Assembly (NCBI RefSeq): GCF_000143415.4
Contig: NW_003314347.1
Coordinates: 21,038-85,037, forward strand
Reading direction: 5' to 3'
Source of the DNA: Selaginella moellendorffii
Taxonomy: Eukaryota; Streptophyta; Lycopodiopsida; Selaginellales; Selaginellaceae
Length of the DNA: 64,000 nucleotides
The position numbers and the translations under genes were made by a program. A model generated the notes under the pieces. That model had not been told where the DNA came from. It saw only the letters and a list, made by a program, of their open reading frames with translations, and did not search any database. Below are positions 46,176-58,506 of the stretch, piece after piece; the first letter of the stretch is position 1, and each line of letters opens with the position of its first letter.

Positions 46176-49100
46176 ACTCCACCACCCATAGACGAAGTTC
46201 GATGTCCTCATCGAACGATAAACTATTTTATAAAGTAACACCCACATGTGTTACCATTTCCATCTTTGACACCTAGCCAATATTTGTCAATAGTTTGACA
46301 TTGAAGGCTCCCCATGCCTTCTCCATATTCGTCAATGGTTTGACACCAAAGGCTCACTATGCCTTGCCCATCCTTTAAGGAGCATAGTCTTTCCAACATA
46401 GAGACTTATTCAACCACCTAGGGTGGTTTGCTCCCTTTTATTGGTTCAGTTCTCACTAAACCTGTTAGAGACATCTTCTCTAACTCAATTCCCACTACAC
46501 ATTCTCGAGTGGTCTTAATTTCCATCTATTGAACGTTTGCATCTTAGAACTTTTACTCTTTGACTTCTAAAAGTCAATTTCTTAGGTGTCTCCAACACCT
46601 TCCCTTGCACCTTTTGTGCAACTCCACTTCCCATCCTAGGAAGTTCTCTACTCGAGGGCACCATCATCCTCTCTTCTATTTCGTGCCACCCTGGGGCACT
46701 AAGTTCCAGTTATCATACTTTGTGCTAGGGCTGTTCATGGCCCTATCATTTGGCTACCTTACCACTCCCTGGAGCTTCCCCTTTCGCCAAATTGGAGCAA
46801 TTTGGAATCCATCCTTGGAAACACACTTCCTTTCCCGCAATTTGTTAGCGTCCAACACATTAGTGCTCCTCGCCTAACTTTGCCACTTGGATTCCTTCCA
46901 AGGGATTCCACGGCCCTATCTTGGCCACTCATCTTTTGCTCCTATCCGTTGATTGTTGCACTAAGCAACACCGAATCTCTACCTCCCTCCTTGAGGTATT
47001 CTTTTGATTCCATAGCAAAGGCTCTACTTTGCCAAGACTAGGGTGTTCACCCCTAGTAAGTCTCTTTAGCATCTTCTGCTGTGGGCTTTATCCACGGCCC
47101 AACTTTGTGACCCTCCCATGGGTCTCTTTAGAGACTACTTTCCTTGGACACACTATGCCATCGCAATGACATAGCTCATTTCCCTAAGGTGCTTTTCCCA
47201 CTTGGTCACCTTGACCAAGCCACACCATCATCAATAGTTCAAATCAACACTTTGAACTAAGAACTTTATTCTTTAGCCTAAACAAGAACCTTGTCCTTAT
47301 TTAGCCACAAGATCACCTAGTGATCTTACCTCGGCACCTTAACAGGTTTGCCAATAGGTACTAAGTCTTCCAGACCTTTAACTTGTTAACTACGACCCCG
47401 GGGGCATCCCCCACACTTGGCGGTGCGCCCAAGCCAACTCTTCCGGCCAAGGGTCCATAGCAACTGAGACTGGGTGTCCCCATCTCATTCACCACGTCTT
47501 TGGTGCCACTTGCACCAAAGTGTTCAAGTTAGATATGCTGAGCCACACTAAACAATCTAACCATGTATCACGACTCCAGGGCATCCCCCACTTGGTGGTG
47601 TGCCCAAGTCAGTCTCCTCACTGAGAGTCCATGACCACCGAAATATGAGTGTCCTCATATTCCAAACCATCACCACGCCCTAGTGATTTGGGACTCGAAC
47701 CCAAGCACTAGAGGGTCGAGACTCGAACCCAACCTCCGTATATGCATCTACGGACGGCATCACCCAGGATGTCTGGCATGATTCATCACGCCGGTGCACC
47801 AACTTATATTTAAAGCACACTACAGATCACAGCTTAGGAACCTAGTTCCTCCACACTACCAAGTCCTCTTACTTGACAAGTCTGTGATCATGCATGGACT
47901 CCTCCATGCTTGGCCCCATAGCCCACCCTTTTTGAAGTTATCACCTTCAACTAGGGTATTTGTTCCCCCGACTTGCCAATCTCACTTGGCAAGTCCTCCG
48001 ACCACTGTAACATGGTTCCTGCATAAGCATGAAAGTCCTTGACCATCGACTTTCGTTCAAAGCCCTCTCTTTGAACACTCGGGAACTACTTCCCTAACCT
48101 TGATAGCCTTGCCTCATGGCAAGCTTCAAACCATGCTTCTGCTGCGCCACTCTGATTTCGCGCGTTCCATGAACCATTTACACTTGGCCTTTCTAGGTAC
48201 TAAGCTACCTAAAATCGTCTTTGGGAACCTTGAAGGAATTCTGTCCCTTGCTAAGGCCTCCTTTTTCGCAAGCTTTATAGTTGCCATATAGTCTAACATG
48301 GACAATTCCATATTTTAGACTTTCCATGGCATCACAGTTGCTAGCAACAACATCCTTGAGCACCCTCTTGATTCTCCACTCCCAACTCGCATATCCACCG
48401 TTGGATATGCCCTTCGATTTCTATGGTTCAGTTCCATCCCAATACTATTTGCCTTTTAGCCCTATATGTTTCCTTTGGTTATTCTCCTCCAGATTAGGAG
48501 GATAACTTTGCACATTTTACTATGCCTTAGCAAGTATTCTTAGGGATGAACCTACCCGATAGCCTAGGGAGTGGTTCCTCAATCTTGGGCATGCTCACCT
48601 TATAATCTCACACATCGGGATTAATGTTGCTGCTTATGGGCCTTTACATGCCCATCAATAGCCTTGCCAAAATTCCATTTTTGGCTTTGTCCAATTCGAG
48701 TAGACAGTCTTCTCCTGTCTTTGCAACCTTGGACATTTGGATAGCACCTACTATCCATCATTCGCTAAGGACTTAGTCCCTTGGGCTTTATCTATTGCCC
48801 TTGCAACACGAAACACCACCTCCTGGTGTTCTAGAGTGTTTGTGTGTCCCAATGATGGCCTCCTGACAATGAGCATTCATGTTTACGACATTGACTTACT
48901 ATATCGCAACATAAGCAATTTATCCCCTGTAAGGGTATATCTAACTTCTTTATGCCATTAAGAAGTCTTGGGTAGCTACCTTCTACCCATTTAACCAATT
49001 ATTTTGCACCTCTTGCTTAGTTGCCCTATAGTTGTCAAGTCCTACAACTCATTGCTCGGTGCTTCCACACCTCCATCATTATCTGGGTCACCACACTCCA

Positions 49101-50269
49101 ACTGCATGTCTTTCAGCTTAGGCCCTGCCATTCCCGCTTCCGTTGGGATTCCCTTGGCAAGGGGTTTTTATGAACCCATCATCATAACCTCAAGGTATTA
49201 CACCTTGGCACATTTGGTGTCTTCACACCATCGGCCCCACGAGCCTACCTTTATGACACTACTTATTAGTGTCTAGGTCTTGCCAAGACCAATATAGTTG
49301 TTCCTCATGCTAACTATTCGTTAGCACCGCACCATAGTGTTTGCACCCTACTCTGGGCCAAAGTTGCTTTCTTCTGGGAACATCTTTCCCACAACTTTAG
49401 TATGGCACATTTTGCCCTCAATGAGATACCTATTATTCTCATACTTGGATCTTATGATCCTCCCCATACCTCATGGGGCACCATACACTTCAGTCCAAAT
49501 GCTCCAACCAATCCCTTAGGACCATTCCCTGACTCCGCTTGAGTCATCCAGCATTTTAGACTTTGCTAATCCAAAAACCTGCGAGGTCTCAGTCTTAGAG
49601 ATGCCAACTCTCTAGAATACAACTTCTTGTATTCATGTCCTACTCACAAGGACAATCTTTACAAGTGTTACTCTGACACTTGATGATTTTCTTGGGGTTA
49701 ACCTTTGCCCCTTATGACTACTTGTCCATGTGATGAGAATAGCAACTCATCTTTAAGTACACCCCCAACTCCTTGGGTTGTTCTAGCATTTATTAGAGGT
49801 AGCCCCGCCTACCATTTCAAGGACTGATGCCCTCTTCTGTATTTGACCTCCCACGGTCAACAATTCCGGTCTCAAATTTATGAGTACCAGCCTCAACCAT
49901 ATAAGGGTAATCTTGTGATTCCTTTATTGTTTTGGAGTCTGCATCTTTCCCGTGATCCCAACTATAGTTGTTTACCACAACTACATTAGCTCGTTTGCTG
50001 CATCAAACGCTCATCTGGATCACATCCTCAACTCTCTGAGGAAACCCTTATACTGTTCCCAAGATCCCAAAGTCATTCCATTATTGGCCCTTTTCTATCC
50101 ACCACCTCACCTACAAGTTCACACATGAACTGTAATGGAGAGCTATGTCTTCCCGACCTACTACTCCTCAAGGATAGGCCCACTCTTCGGACCTTCCGAT
50201 GCAAACACCGGTGGTGATATACTTGAGCACCAATAAAAGTCGGACTAAAGAACAGCTCCGATACCAAGT
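46176..50269 (-). ncRNA. Interior of the LARD: putative structured non-coding transcript region
   Basis: No coding capacity on the sense strand. The sequence is filled with short perfect inverted repeats with 3-8-nt loops, for example 46464-46484, 47211-47229, 47643-47660, 47680-47711, 47971-47994, 48055-48076, 49191-49207, 49277-49291, 49309-49325 and 49637-49653. The LTRs show the same style (GCACTTGGTCCAAGTGC near 44634; GCATCCTTAGGATGC near 44829). That it is transcribed as a structured RNA is inference. Confidence 0.4.
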
Positions 50270-51216
50270 TGTAAGCGACTAAATTTTCCATTTTACTTTA
50301 GTCACTTAACCACACCTCTGACCACTTGGAGGAGTCTCACTCACAACCTCCGTAAGACCTATTTTGGACTTGGGCTTACTAGCCCCGAGAATGGCATTCC
50401 CGCCACTCAACTTCGTGCACTTGGTCCAAGTGCTCCACGTGTCCGATCCCATGACCGACACCCCAAGGTACCACCAACATATCAGCCTGTTACGCTAAGG
50501 CCATGCCCATTCACCTTGGTCACAACGATGGTCTGACACCACCTGCATCCTAGTCCCGTCACTCAAAGACTGGGCCATCCATCCATGAGTGATCATCCCA
50601 AATCTACTTCTTAGCATCCTTAGGATGCCCACCGACATGGGGATTAGCCTTCCCCAATATCTCCGCTCCAGTCCCCACTAAGTCCCTTTTCGTCCATGGC
50701 CGTGTTCGCCAACACTGCCACTGGATCGAGGCCCATAGGCCCGACCACTAAGTCTCACGGTCCTCTGGGACTTCCTCACCACACGACTGTGTCCTTGGTC
50801 ACTACCCCAAAGGACTGCTCCTCTTCCTTTCCACAGTCTGGGCCTTTGGGACAACACTTCAGAACACCGTGGCCTTACGCGAGCCACCTGGGTACTCTCC
50901 CCGCCTTCCGCCCTTGGGTGCTCTAGCCATGGGCTTAGAGCGAGGTTCCGTTGAGCCACGCCTGGTATCCAAGTAGGTAGTGCCACCCACACTTGGACTG
51001 GGAGCATTGGCCAATCGATCTCCCGGGGGAACTAGAGCCGGCTCTTGAACACTTCACCAAGCTACCCCGCTTGTCGGTCCATGTTCACTCTAGTCTTGGA
51101 CTTCCCAGTGGTCAGCTCATCACCCAACACTGGGTCTGGCCTTCCTGGGCCAAACTGGCTCCACTGGGCTTCAACCCCCACACTCTCCCTACTATACTTT
51201 TGGAACCCCCCGCAGC

Positions 51217-51247
<31 letters not shown>

Positions 51248-52013
51248 GGGGGACGATCGCTTTGGGTTTTCACCCAGCTGCCTGTATTAGTATTCGGACT
51301 CGGACTCGGACTTAGACTCGGTCTCGGTCCCGGATTCGGACTCAGACTCGGTCTCGGTCTCGGTCTCGGCCTCAGTCTCGGTTCCATCTCGGACTCCATC
51401 TCGGACTCCATCTCGGGTCCATCTCGGACTCCATCTCGGACTCCATCTCGGACTCCATCTCGGGTCCATCTCGGACTCCATCTCGGACTCCATATCGGAC
51501 TCCACTTCGGGTCCATCTCGGACTCCATATCGGACTCCACTTCTGGTCCATCTCGGACTCCATCTCGGACTCCATATCGGACTCCACTTCAGGTCTATCT
51601 CAGACTCCATCTTGGACTCCATATCGGACTCCACTTCGGGTCCATCTCGGACTCCATATCGGACTCCATTTCGGGTCCATCTCGGACTCCATATCGGACT
51701 CCACTTCGGGTCCATCTTGGACTCCACTTTGGGTCCATCTTGGACTTCAACTCGGGTCCGCCTCGGACTCCATCTTAGACACTTCCACATGTCATGTGTT
51801 GGTCCTTTTTGGGTCCCTTTTTGGAGCTTTGCTTATTGGTTGCCTCGTGCTTGCTCCTCGAGCACTTTGTTGGGAGTTCCACTCCCGCTCTTGACCTTCC
51901 AAGTCGGAGCTTTTAGTCCAAACGTGTTATGCTCGTTTGGCTTTCGCTTCGGCCACTGCCACGTGGCACCCTTTCCGGCTCCACTTTGGGGCCTAGGGAT
52001 TTTGTGTCTCACA
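50270..52013 (-). repeat. LTR (5' in sense) of the LARD
   Basis: Carries C29 at 51218-51246 and a minisatellite at 51290-51775 of the same units as its partner but with a different arrangement, so the arrays have changed since insertion. Homopolymer length may be affected by assembly. Confidence 0.9.
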
Positions 52014-52839
52014 GTATTATCACAATCGTCAGCATGTCCAAATGCATGTTTAAAGACATCTAAAAGAACACTTTAATCCCCACGAGTTTCTACACTCAAA
52101 CCATTGTACCATTGTAGTGCTGTCCCTTGGAGACACGTGGGAAACTCATGCAAACATCAAGCATCATCCCAAGAATGATATGTGGCAATCACTATAAAGT
52201 GATTAAATCAACAATACACATCATTCCCAGGATTCCCACAAAAGAACTCGGGCCGAACGCAAGGATTGGCACCAAGAGCAAGAGCTATACCACTTGCCGT
52301 GAATGCCACCATCAATTGAGTTTGGTTGTTCAATTGCAATCTTATAGCATCAAACAATTGCACTAACTTTTGCTCTAGAGTCAAAGGAGGAAAAGACTAC
52401 TGCTCTGCTATAAAGATAAATGAAAAGGAAAGAACAAAATAAGAGAAATGAAAAAATGCTAAAAGGAAAGGGAGATTTAAATGATGCAAAAACTAAATCT
52501 AAACCAAAATCTTAAAAGGAAAGAATAAAAAAAAGGAAATGGAAAAAGTTAAATCTAGATAATGCAAAAGGTAGATCTAAACTAAAATCCCAAATCCAAA
52601 CACTTCTTAGGGACAATGAAAGGTGCACCTCATCTCCACCAATTGAGGGCATTGAATATGGAAAGGGATATGTATATCAATTAGCCCAAAAATCCTAATT
52701 TATATATAAGAGTGAGTGGTCCGAATTGAAATCAATCCGATGGCTACTAAAATCCAATTATGCTAATATTAGTATACGGTATCATAGCCATACATTTGGA
52801 CCTCACACACACACACAGATATATATCACCTTTGGTTTG

Positions 52840-52985
52840 TTCTCATAGAGTTTTATGGTTTTCAATTGTGTGCCACATTGACACATGGCATACACTTTGG
52901 TTTGTGCTCAGAGTTTTATGGTTTTCAATGTGTGCCACATTGACACGTGGCATGTGCTTTGGTTTGTTCTCATAGTTAGAGTTTA
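52840..52985. repeat. ~63-bp tandem duplication
   Basis: The unit GTTTTATGGTTTTCAA..GTGCCACATTGACAC..GGCATRYRCTTTGG occurs twice, with a partial third start (CTCATAGTTAGAGTTTAGTG). It lies just outside gypsy copy B3. Confidence 0.85.
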
Positions 52986-52999
52986 GTGTCCTTGACCTT

Positions 53000-53974
53000 G
53001 TATGCCATGTGACATACATATGTTTGGACTTGCTTGCCATGCCACGTGGTGAAAATCACAACACATTCTTTGTGACTTAATAGCTAACTAATGACACAAT
53101 TTGGCAAATACACCTTACATTCACAATTGTAAATAGGCCCACTCCATGGCTGCAGCCGAGTAGAGATAGACTTAAGCAGACGTGTCAATCCTGTGCATGA
53201 AATGCTCTTTATATATATACCTCTTTATATATATATTATTTACTTATTTACTTATTTATTTATCTTGTCACTAGTATAAGAATTATATAGTTATAATATG
53301 GTGAGGAAGTCCTAATGGTCAATGGGACTTAGTTATAGATGGTGTCCTATAATACTTTCACCACACAATCTTACACTTACACTTAATATAATTTGCCATT
53401 ATTGCACAATAGAATGCTGTAGGATCATAGGATTAAAATGGAGAATAATCCCTCTACTTTTCCTTTTAAAAATGTATAAACAATTGCAGATTAATGATTG
53501 TTGCAAAACCAATTAAGGTAATGAAAAAGGAAAAACAAACTTTACCTTTTAAAGATTAAAAACCAATAATCTGAGTATTTTTCATATTCTGCACTTCCTT
53601 TATAAAGTTTTTGTTATTACAGTTTTGAATAAGTTCAATTTGATGCAATTATTTACAGCATTGTTTGACAACCATTTTTGAGGCAAAAGAGAATTTAAAT
53701 CCTCTTTATCTTGTGTAGTCATAGTGTGGAAATTAAGCATAGAATGAATATCTCCAAACTGTTAACCTCAAAAAGCTCAATAAATACTGATCAATCAACA
53801 TCAATCTTATCAACAATAATCTAGAAAGAAGCGAGGTTTTGACTTCTTGACATTATATTAAAATATTACATGATATTTAGTTCATATGCTGGTGATGTTA
53901 AATCTATCTTATTTGTGCTGTGTAAATTTGTGCATAGCAATACTCTTCTGATTGTCAATCTATACCTCCTATGT
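53000..53974. other. AT-rich intergenic DNA
   Basis: No credible gene. Contains an interrupted ATATAT/TTACTTATTTA run at 53210-53265. Confidence 0.5.
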
Positions 53975-54415
53975 AACAACCAAGACTTTTCCATAGCACA
54001 ATCAATTAAGCATAATTTATACTTTTATAATTGTTTGTGTGGAAATTTGCAACAACCAAGACTTTTCCATAGCACAATCAATTAAGCATAATTTATACTT
54101 TTATAGTTGTTTGTGTGGAAATTTGCAACAACCAAGACTTTTCCATAGCACAATCAATTAAGCATAATTTATACTTTTATAGTTGTTTGTGTGGAAATTT
54201 GCAACAACCAAGACTTTTCCATAGCACAATCAATTAAGCATAATTTATACTTTTATAGTTGTTTGTGTGGAGATTTGCAACAACCAAGACTTTTTCATAG
54301 CACAATCAATTAAGCATAATTTATACTTTTATAGTTGTTTGTGTGGACTTTTCTATAGCACAATCAATTAAACATAATTTATACTTTTATAGTTGTTTGT
54401 GTGGAGATTTTGGGT
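53975..54415. repeat. 76-bp minisatellite, five full units plus a truncated one
   Basis: Units begin AACAACCAAGACTTTTCC at 53975, 54051, 54127, 54203 and 54279 (period 76). A sixth, shorter unit starts within GTGTGGACTTTTCTATAG near 54340. Units differ by one or two bases, indicating recent expansion. Located about 700 bp upstream of terpene synthase 1. Confidence 0.95.
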
Positions 54416-55031
54416 TCCTCACAATATGCACTACCCTAACCACACCAAAAAGAAATAAATTAAAAGTCTAGAGACAAAAGATTCACTCTTTACCTTTTTT
54501 TAGATTAATATCCTTAAAAGGAAAACCAACACATGTGGGAGATTTAAATTGTCATCATCATATCTATTTCACTAACCAGGGAAGTTGATTCTCGCAAAAC
54601 CCTATGAGCTCAAAAGTGACATTAAGTTTTTAGCAACATTTAGTTTCTGGAAAATTTCAAAAGAAAGTATGAAAATGAATATGCAAATGTAATGCCCATG
54701 CTATCGATATTAAGTAAGTTCATGTATTAACCTACAAGGACATTTAATTCACATCTGGACTGCCGCATAATGTCCCAAAATTTCAAAAGGAAGTATGAAA
54801 ATGAATGCGCACATGTAATGCCCAATAACAGTGGATATTAATGTATTAACCTAATGTTTGGGTTTCACTGGGATACTCTCTCTAAATTAATAATAGCAAC
54901 CGTTAAAAAGTTGTACTAGTCATTTAGTACTACAATTCTACGCCACTTGAATTCGTTTAGTACTACGCTACTTTTAAAAGTTTGACTTTTAAAAGTTTGA
55001 ATTTTGAAGACGTCCTAGCCACAAGATCCAG

Positions 55032-55039
55032 TATATAAA
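55032..55039 (+). promoter_or_regulatory. TATA box of terpene synthase 1
   Basis: TATATAAA, 41 bp before the ATG at 55080, implying a very short 5' leader. The following GCATCTGTGTAAGCATTCTCTT is nearly identical upstream of terpene synthase 2. Confidence 0.65.
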
Positions 55040-55079
55040 CAAGGCATCTGTGTAAGCATTCTCTTGTCTAAGAAGAAAT

Positions 55080-56129
55080 ATGGAAAATATTCTAGTTTCC
55101 AGAATTTTGGGTGTCACCCATTTCGAGCTCCCATTGCTTCCCAACAACATTGCATTTTATTGCCACCCGGAATTCCAATCAATCAGCCTCCAAATCGACG
55201 AGTGGTTCCTTGGCAAGATGAGAATCACCGACGAGACCTCCAAGAAGAAGGTGTTGGAGTCCAGGATCGGTTTGTACGCCTGTATGATGCATCCCCATGC
55301 TGAGAGAGAGAAGATTGTGCTGGCCGGGAAACATCTCTGGGCCGTCTTCCTCCTTGACGATTTGCTGGAATCCAGCGGCACACAAGAGATGCCGAAGCTC
55401 AACGCCACCATCTCCAACCTTGCCAGTGGAAATTCCAACGAGGATGTCACAAATCCTGTGCTGCTTCTCTACCGAGAAGTTATGGAAGAGATCCGGGCTG
55501 GTATGGAGCCACCATTGCTGGATCGCTACGTGGAGTGCCTGGGAGCTTCACTGGAAGCCGTGAAGGATCAAGTTCACCACCGAGCCGAGAAAAGTATCCC
55601 TGGAGTGGAAGCTTACAAGCTTGCCCGCCGTGCCACTGGATTCATGGAAGCTGTCGGCGGTATCATGACCGAGTTCTGTATGGGAATCCGCCTCAACGAA
55701 AGTCAAATCCAGTCTCCAGTCTTTCGAGAGCTCCTCAATTCTGTGTCTGATCACGTTGTTCTTGTCAATGATCTCTTGTCCTTCCGGAAAGAGTTCTATG
55801 AAGGTGCTTGTCACCACAACTGGATCTCAGTTCTCCTGCAGCACAGCCCCAGCGGGACCAGGTTCCAGGATGCAATTGATCAGCTCTGCGAGATGATACA
55901 AGAAGAAGAGCTCTCAATCCTGGCCTTGCAGAGGAAGATTTCCAGCAAAGAACATAGCGACTCGGAGCTGATGAAGTTCGCAAGGGAGTTCCCAATGGTT
56001 GCTTCCGGGAGCCTCGTGTGGTCGTATGTCACTGGCCGCTACCATGGCTATGGTAATCCGCTGCTGACTGGGGAGATTTTCAGTGGAACTTGGCTGCTCC
56101 ATCCCATGGTCACCGTCGTCTTGCCATAG
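55080..56129 (+). CDS. Microbial-type class I terpene synthase 1
   Basis: 349 residues, single exon. It should ionise a prenyl diphosphate (geranyl or farnesyl) and cyclise it to a mono- or sesquiterpene in the cytosol; no transit peptide is evident. Visible motifs: Asp-rich Mg-binding DDLLE (93-97), effector region YKLARRATG (179-187), NSE/DTE-type motif NDLLSFRKE (230-238) and the C-terminal RY pair (320-321). The length and single alpha domain match bacterial/fungal enzymes and the Selaginella MTPSL class, not two- or three-domain plant synthases. AATAAA follows at about 56164. The second copy at 60066 is almost identical over the CDS. Product cannot be predicted. Confidence 0.93.
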   Translation: MENILVSRILGVTHFELPLLPNNIAFYCHPEFQSISLQIDEWFLGKMRITDETSKKKVLESRIGLYACMMHPHAEREKIVLAGKHLWAVFLLDDLLESSGTQEMPKLNATISNLASGNSNEDVTNPVLLLYREVMEEIRAGMEPPLLDRYVECLGASLEAVKDQVHHRAEKSIPGVEAYKLARRATGFMEAVGGIMTEFCMGIRLNESQIQSPVFRELLNSVSDHVVLVNDLLSFRKEFYEGACHHNWISVLLQHSPSGTRFQDAIDQLCEMIQEEELSILALQRKISSKEHSDSELMKFAREFPMVASGSLVWSYVTGRYHGYGNPLLTGEIFSGTWLLHPMVTVVLP

Positions 56130-57111
56130 CAGTTCAAAATGGATATCAAACATTCTAGTACGGAAATAAAATCTAAATCATCCATCATCTCCACAATATA
56201 TACAGTTCCCAAATCGCGAATGTTGATGATGTTCCTCGGCCAATGAGAATGCAGCACAGCCTGGGTTGCTAGTGGCTGGTGGGAGAGAGGAGACAGCTGA
56301 CCCCTGGGCATTTCTTGCGAACTTTGTGGCCGCCAGATCTGGCCAATCAGCGCTGCCAGATAACTCGGTAAATATCGTTCTTACTTTGGAAAACTTTTTG
56401 CATGACACCTGTTTTTTTTCCTCCGCCCACTCACGCAACCGTAAAGCTTCCATCCTCTACCCTTGTGAGGGATTGGTTTTCTTACCACAGCTCCTAGCGG
56501 CGAAGTTTCCCAATTCTCCTAAGCAGCACAAGTGAGGGATAAATTTTCTCTGGCCAGTGTTTCTTTCTTCCTTGCCCTCTGCTCCAATTTGCCCTGAAAT
56601 ACTTCGAGAGTTTTTCATCCCGCGGCGGCAGCGTCTCGATCTTGGTGGTAATGCAGGGAAAGCTATTTCTCGCCACTGTGGGCGTATGCCACGATCATCA
56701 TGTTCCACAAACAAGGTGGCCACTGTGGCATGGAATCTAAGATGGATCACACTCAGCTGGAGCACCAGAGTTTAAGAATTTGAGTCATAAGCCTTAGGTG
56801 CATATGTTTCTAGACCTCGATCTCAACGTCAATGCAAGTGTCTGGCAATGAGCTATGTCTCCCCAGCAATTCTACACTGGCTCTTTCTCTCACAGATCTC
56901 GAACCAAAAGTGTTAATATTTGTGTTCGGTTCCAATGTAGCTGTTGTGGAAAGACGAATTGATTGTACCTTTTTACTAGCATTTCTTCTCTTGATCCTTG
57001 TGCTGTTGGGAGGAAAAACTGATTAGGAGAAGTGTGCCCGTGTTCCCAGAGCACAGGTGCAAGTTAGTTGGAGCAGGTCAAGGCCATAGGTAAAGGCAAG
57101 TTGTTCGAGAG
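56130..57111. other. Downstream of terpene synthase 1; exon-like debris
   Basis: At about 56230-56367 a plus-strand frame (LVAGGREETADPWAFLANFV then ARSGQSALPDNS) ends at a donor-like GGTAAATA and looks like one exon of some gene, but no partner exons were found. The rest is unassigned. Confidence 0.3.
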
Positions 57112-57215
57112 ATTTTCCATCTCTATAGAAGTTGGGACATATGATATAGCTTGCATTAATGTTCTCTTTTGGCTTTCTTCTTTTGCATATTTCGTAAAGC
57201 AACTTAAAAGTGAGT
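57112..57215. repeat. Copy of the segment at window start (1-115)
   Basis: Matches bases 1-115 with a few substitutions and small indels, for example GACATATGATATAGC against TGATATAGT. It lies 1 kb after terpene synthase 1. Confidence 0.85.
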
Positions 57216-57383
57216 TATAAATAATTAATTAAAATTAATTAGAACGAAGACAACTGAAAACGAATGAAGATAAACAAAGACATGTGGCAGATTGTGATTG
57301 GCTTGGAAATACTTTTGCAGTGTTTTAAGGTTCTAGAATATTCACTTACATCAAAGGGGGCATTTATAACATATCAATGCTGT

Positions 57384-58506
57384 TCATTCTTCTGGTGGGA
57401 TAATCAGCTTAATGGCATAATTGAGCACAGAGCAATGATGGATGACTCAAGTAGAAAGTTTTAGTGAAATACTTATGGACTAAGGCAGCTTGACAAGCAC
57501 AAGTTTGAGGGTCAGCAGGTTATAAACTATTCAGGTCAATAGTGAGGACCTCTTTCTTCCTTAGTTGCTGTAGATGTGACTTAGTATTGGATTTCCATTT
57601 CTTGCAGAACTCCTTTGAAGAGTCTATAGATCATCACCACCTCAGCAGGATTGATGCCTTTTAAGAACATCTCAAGAATGCTCCATGGGCTCTGGTATGG
57701 CAATGATGGATCTAACTTTGAGTTCCCTGTCTCGAGAATTCCAATTAGAGCTTTAGTGGTTCTAGCATTGCGAGTAGTCTAGCTCTAGTAGCAAAAGCTG
57801 TAGCATTGCCTCGTGCATGATGAATTGTCTTCTTCCAAGCAGCATCATGGACAATACAACACCTGCAACCATCACCATCAAATCTTGCACATCCATAGCA
57901 GGGGCCATGAGTTTTAAACCACCTCTGATTCTTGTGACAAAGTCAAGCTCATTGATTACACCATGAGTATGGCAGTGGCTTTGACTTCACTAGCACCACC
58001 AGCTGTGAGTACTTCACCAAAAACTTCTACTTCACCACTGAGAACAAGTCTCATGAGCTCCATTGCCATGAAAAAGTGTAAACATGGGGTGGAGAGGAAA
58101 GGAAAGTATATACCCCCACCCCTCACCCAAACACCAAGTTATCAATGACTATCCTTTCAATCTCCTAGGAACAAGGCAAGAAATTTGCATTTGGTACATG
58201 TATGCTAGAGCTGAAGGCAAAGTATCCTTCCATGTTAGATTCTAGAGAATGCTAGACCTTGGAGTCTGCCACTTTGCATCTCTCCTCTCTCTCACGAAAG
58301 GCAAAGAGACTACCTTGTTAATTCTTAATGTCATCTATTGCTAAGTATACCAATTTCATGTCTATAGGCATCTCACAAAGATGTAGCTCCTCTACACAAA
58401 GATGGGAGTGGTCCACCAAGTACTTCACTAAAAACTTCTACTTGAGTGATGTGACTCTCCCTCACTTGCCACAAAAATGATTATCCCACCAGAAGAATGG
58501 TCAGCA
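57384..58506. repeat. ~25-bp inverted repeats 1.1 kb apart
   Basis: CATTCTTCTGGTGGGATAA at about 57388 is mirrored at about 58481-58503. Between them are non-coding stretches including a repeated AGTACTTCACYAAAAACTTCT (58009 and about 58418). This could be a small non-autonomous DNA transposon or a folded-back retroelement; no target duplication was recognised. Confidence 0.45.

Larger units (their letters stand above)
44487..52013 (-). mobile_element. Large non-coding LTR retrotransposon (LARD-like)
   Basis: LTRs are at 44487-46175 (1,689 bp) and 50270-52013 (1,744 bp), both TG..CA and highly similar. Target duplication GTATT is at 44482-44486 and 52014-52018. On the minus strand a primer-binding site TGGTATCGGAGC (50266 to 50255; one mismatch from the usual initiator-Met type) follows the 5' LTR, and a PPT (GGGTGGTGGAGTT) precedes the 3' LTR at 46176. 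The 4.1-kb interior has no gag or pol and no minus-strand frame over ~75 codons, so it depends on another element. Similar LTRs and a perfect TSD suggest a fairly recent insertion. The uninterrupted target is preserved at about 16871. Confidence 0.92.
40467..52807 (-). mobile_element. Ty3/gypsy copy B3, split by a LARD
   Basis: On the minus strand the 5' LTR is about 52807-52641 (TGTGAGGTCC start), the gag side 52640-52019 and 44481-43950, protease about 43900-43700, RT about 43260-42870, RNase H about 42600-42240, H2C2/integrase 41882-41100 and the 3' LTR 40642-40467 with PPT AAAAGAAGGGGATGA. Bases 44487-52013 are a later LTR-element insertion with GTATT duplication. Without it the element is about 4.8 kb. 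Several stops and an FIND instead of an xxDD catalytic box show it is dead. Confidence 0.8.

Noticed and set aside
45210-46238. Long open frames on both strands over the LTR repeats (also 50993-51790)
   Set aside because: They consist of Ser-Arg-Thr-Pro, Asp-Ser-Ile or Trp-Ser-Pro-Arg repeats imposed by the hexamer/dodecamer array and are open in several frames at once.
46560-49519. Plus-strand frames in the LARD interior as gag/pol
   Set aside because: They lie on the antisense strand relative to the PBS and PPT, are short, and show no domain motif.
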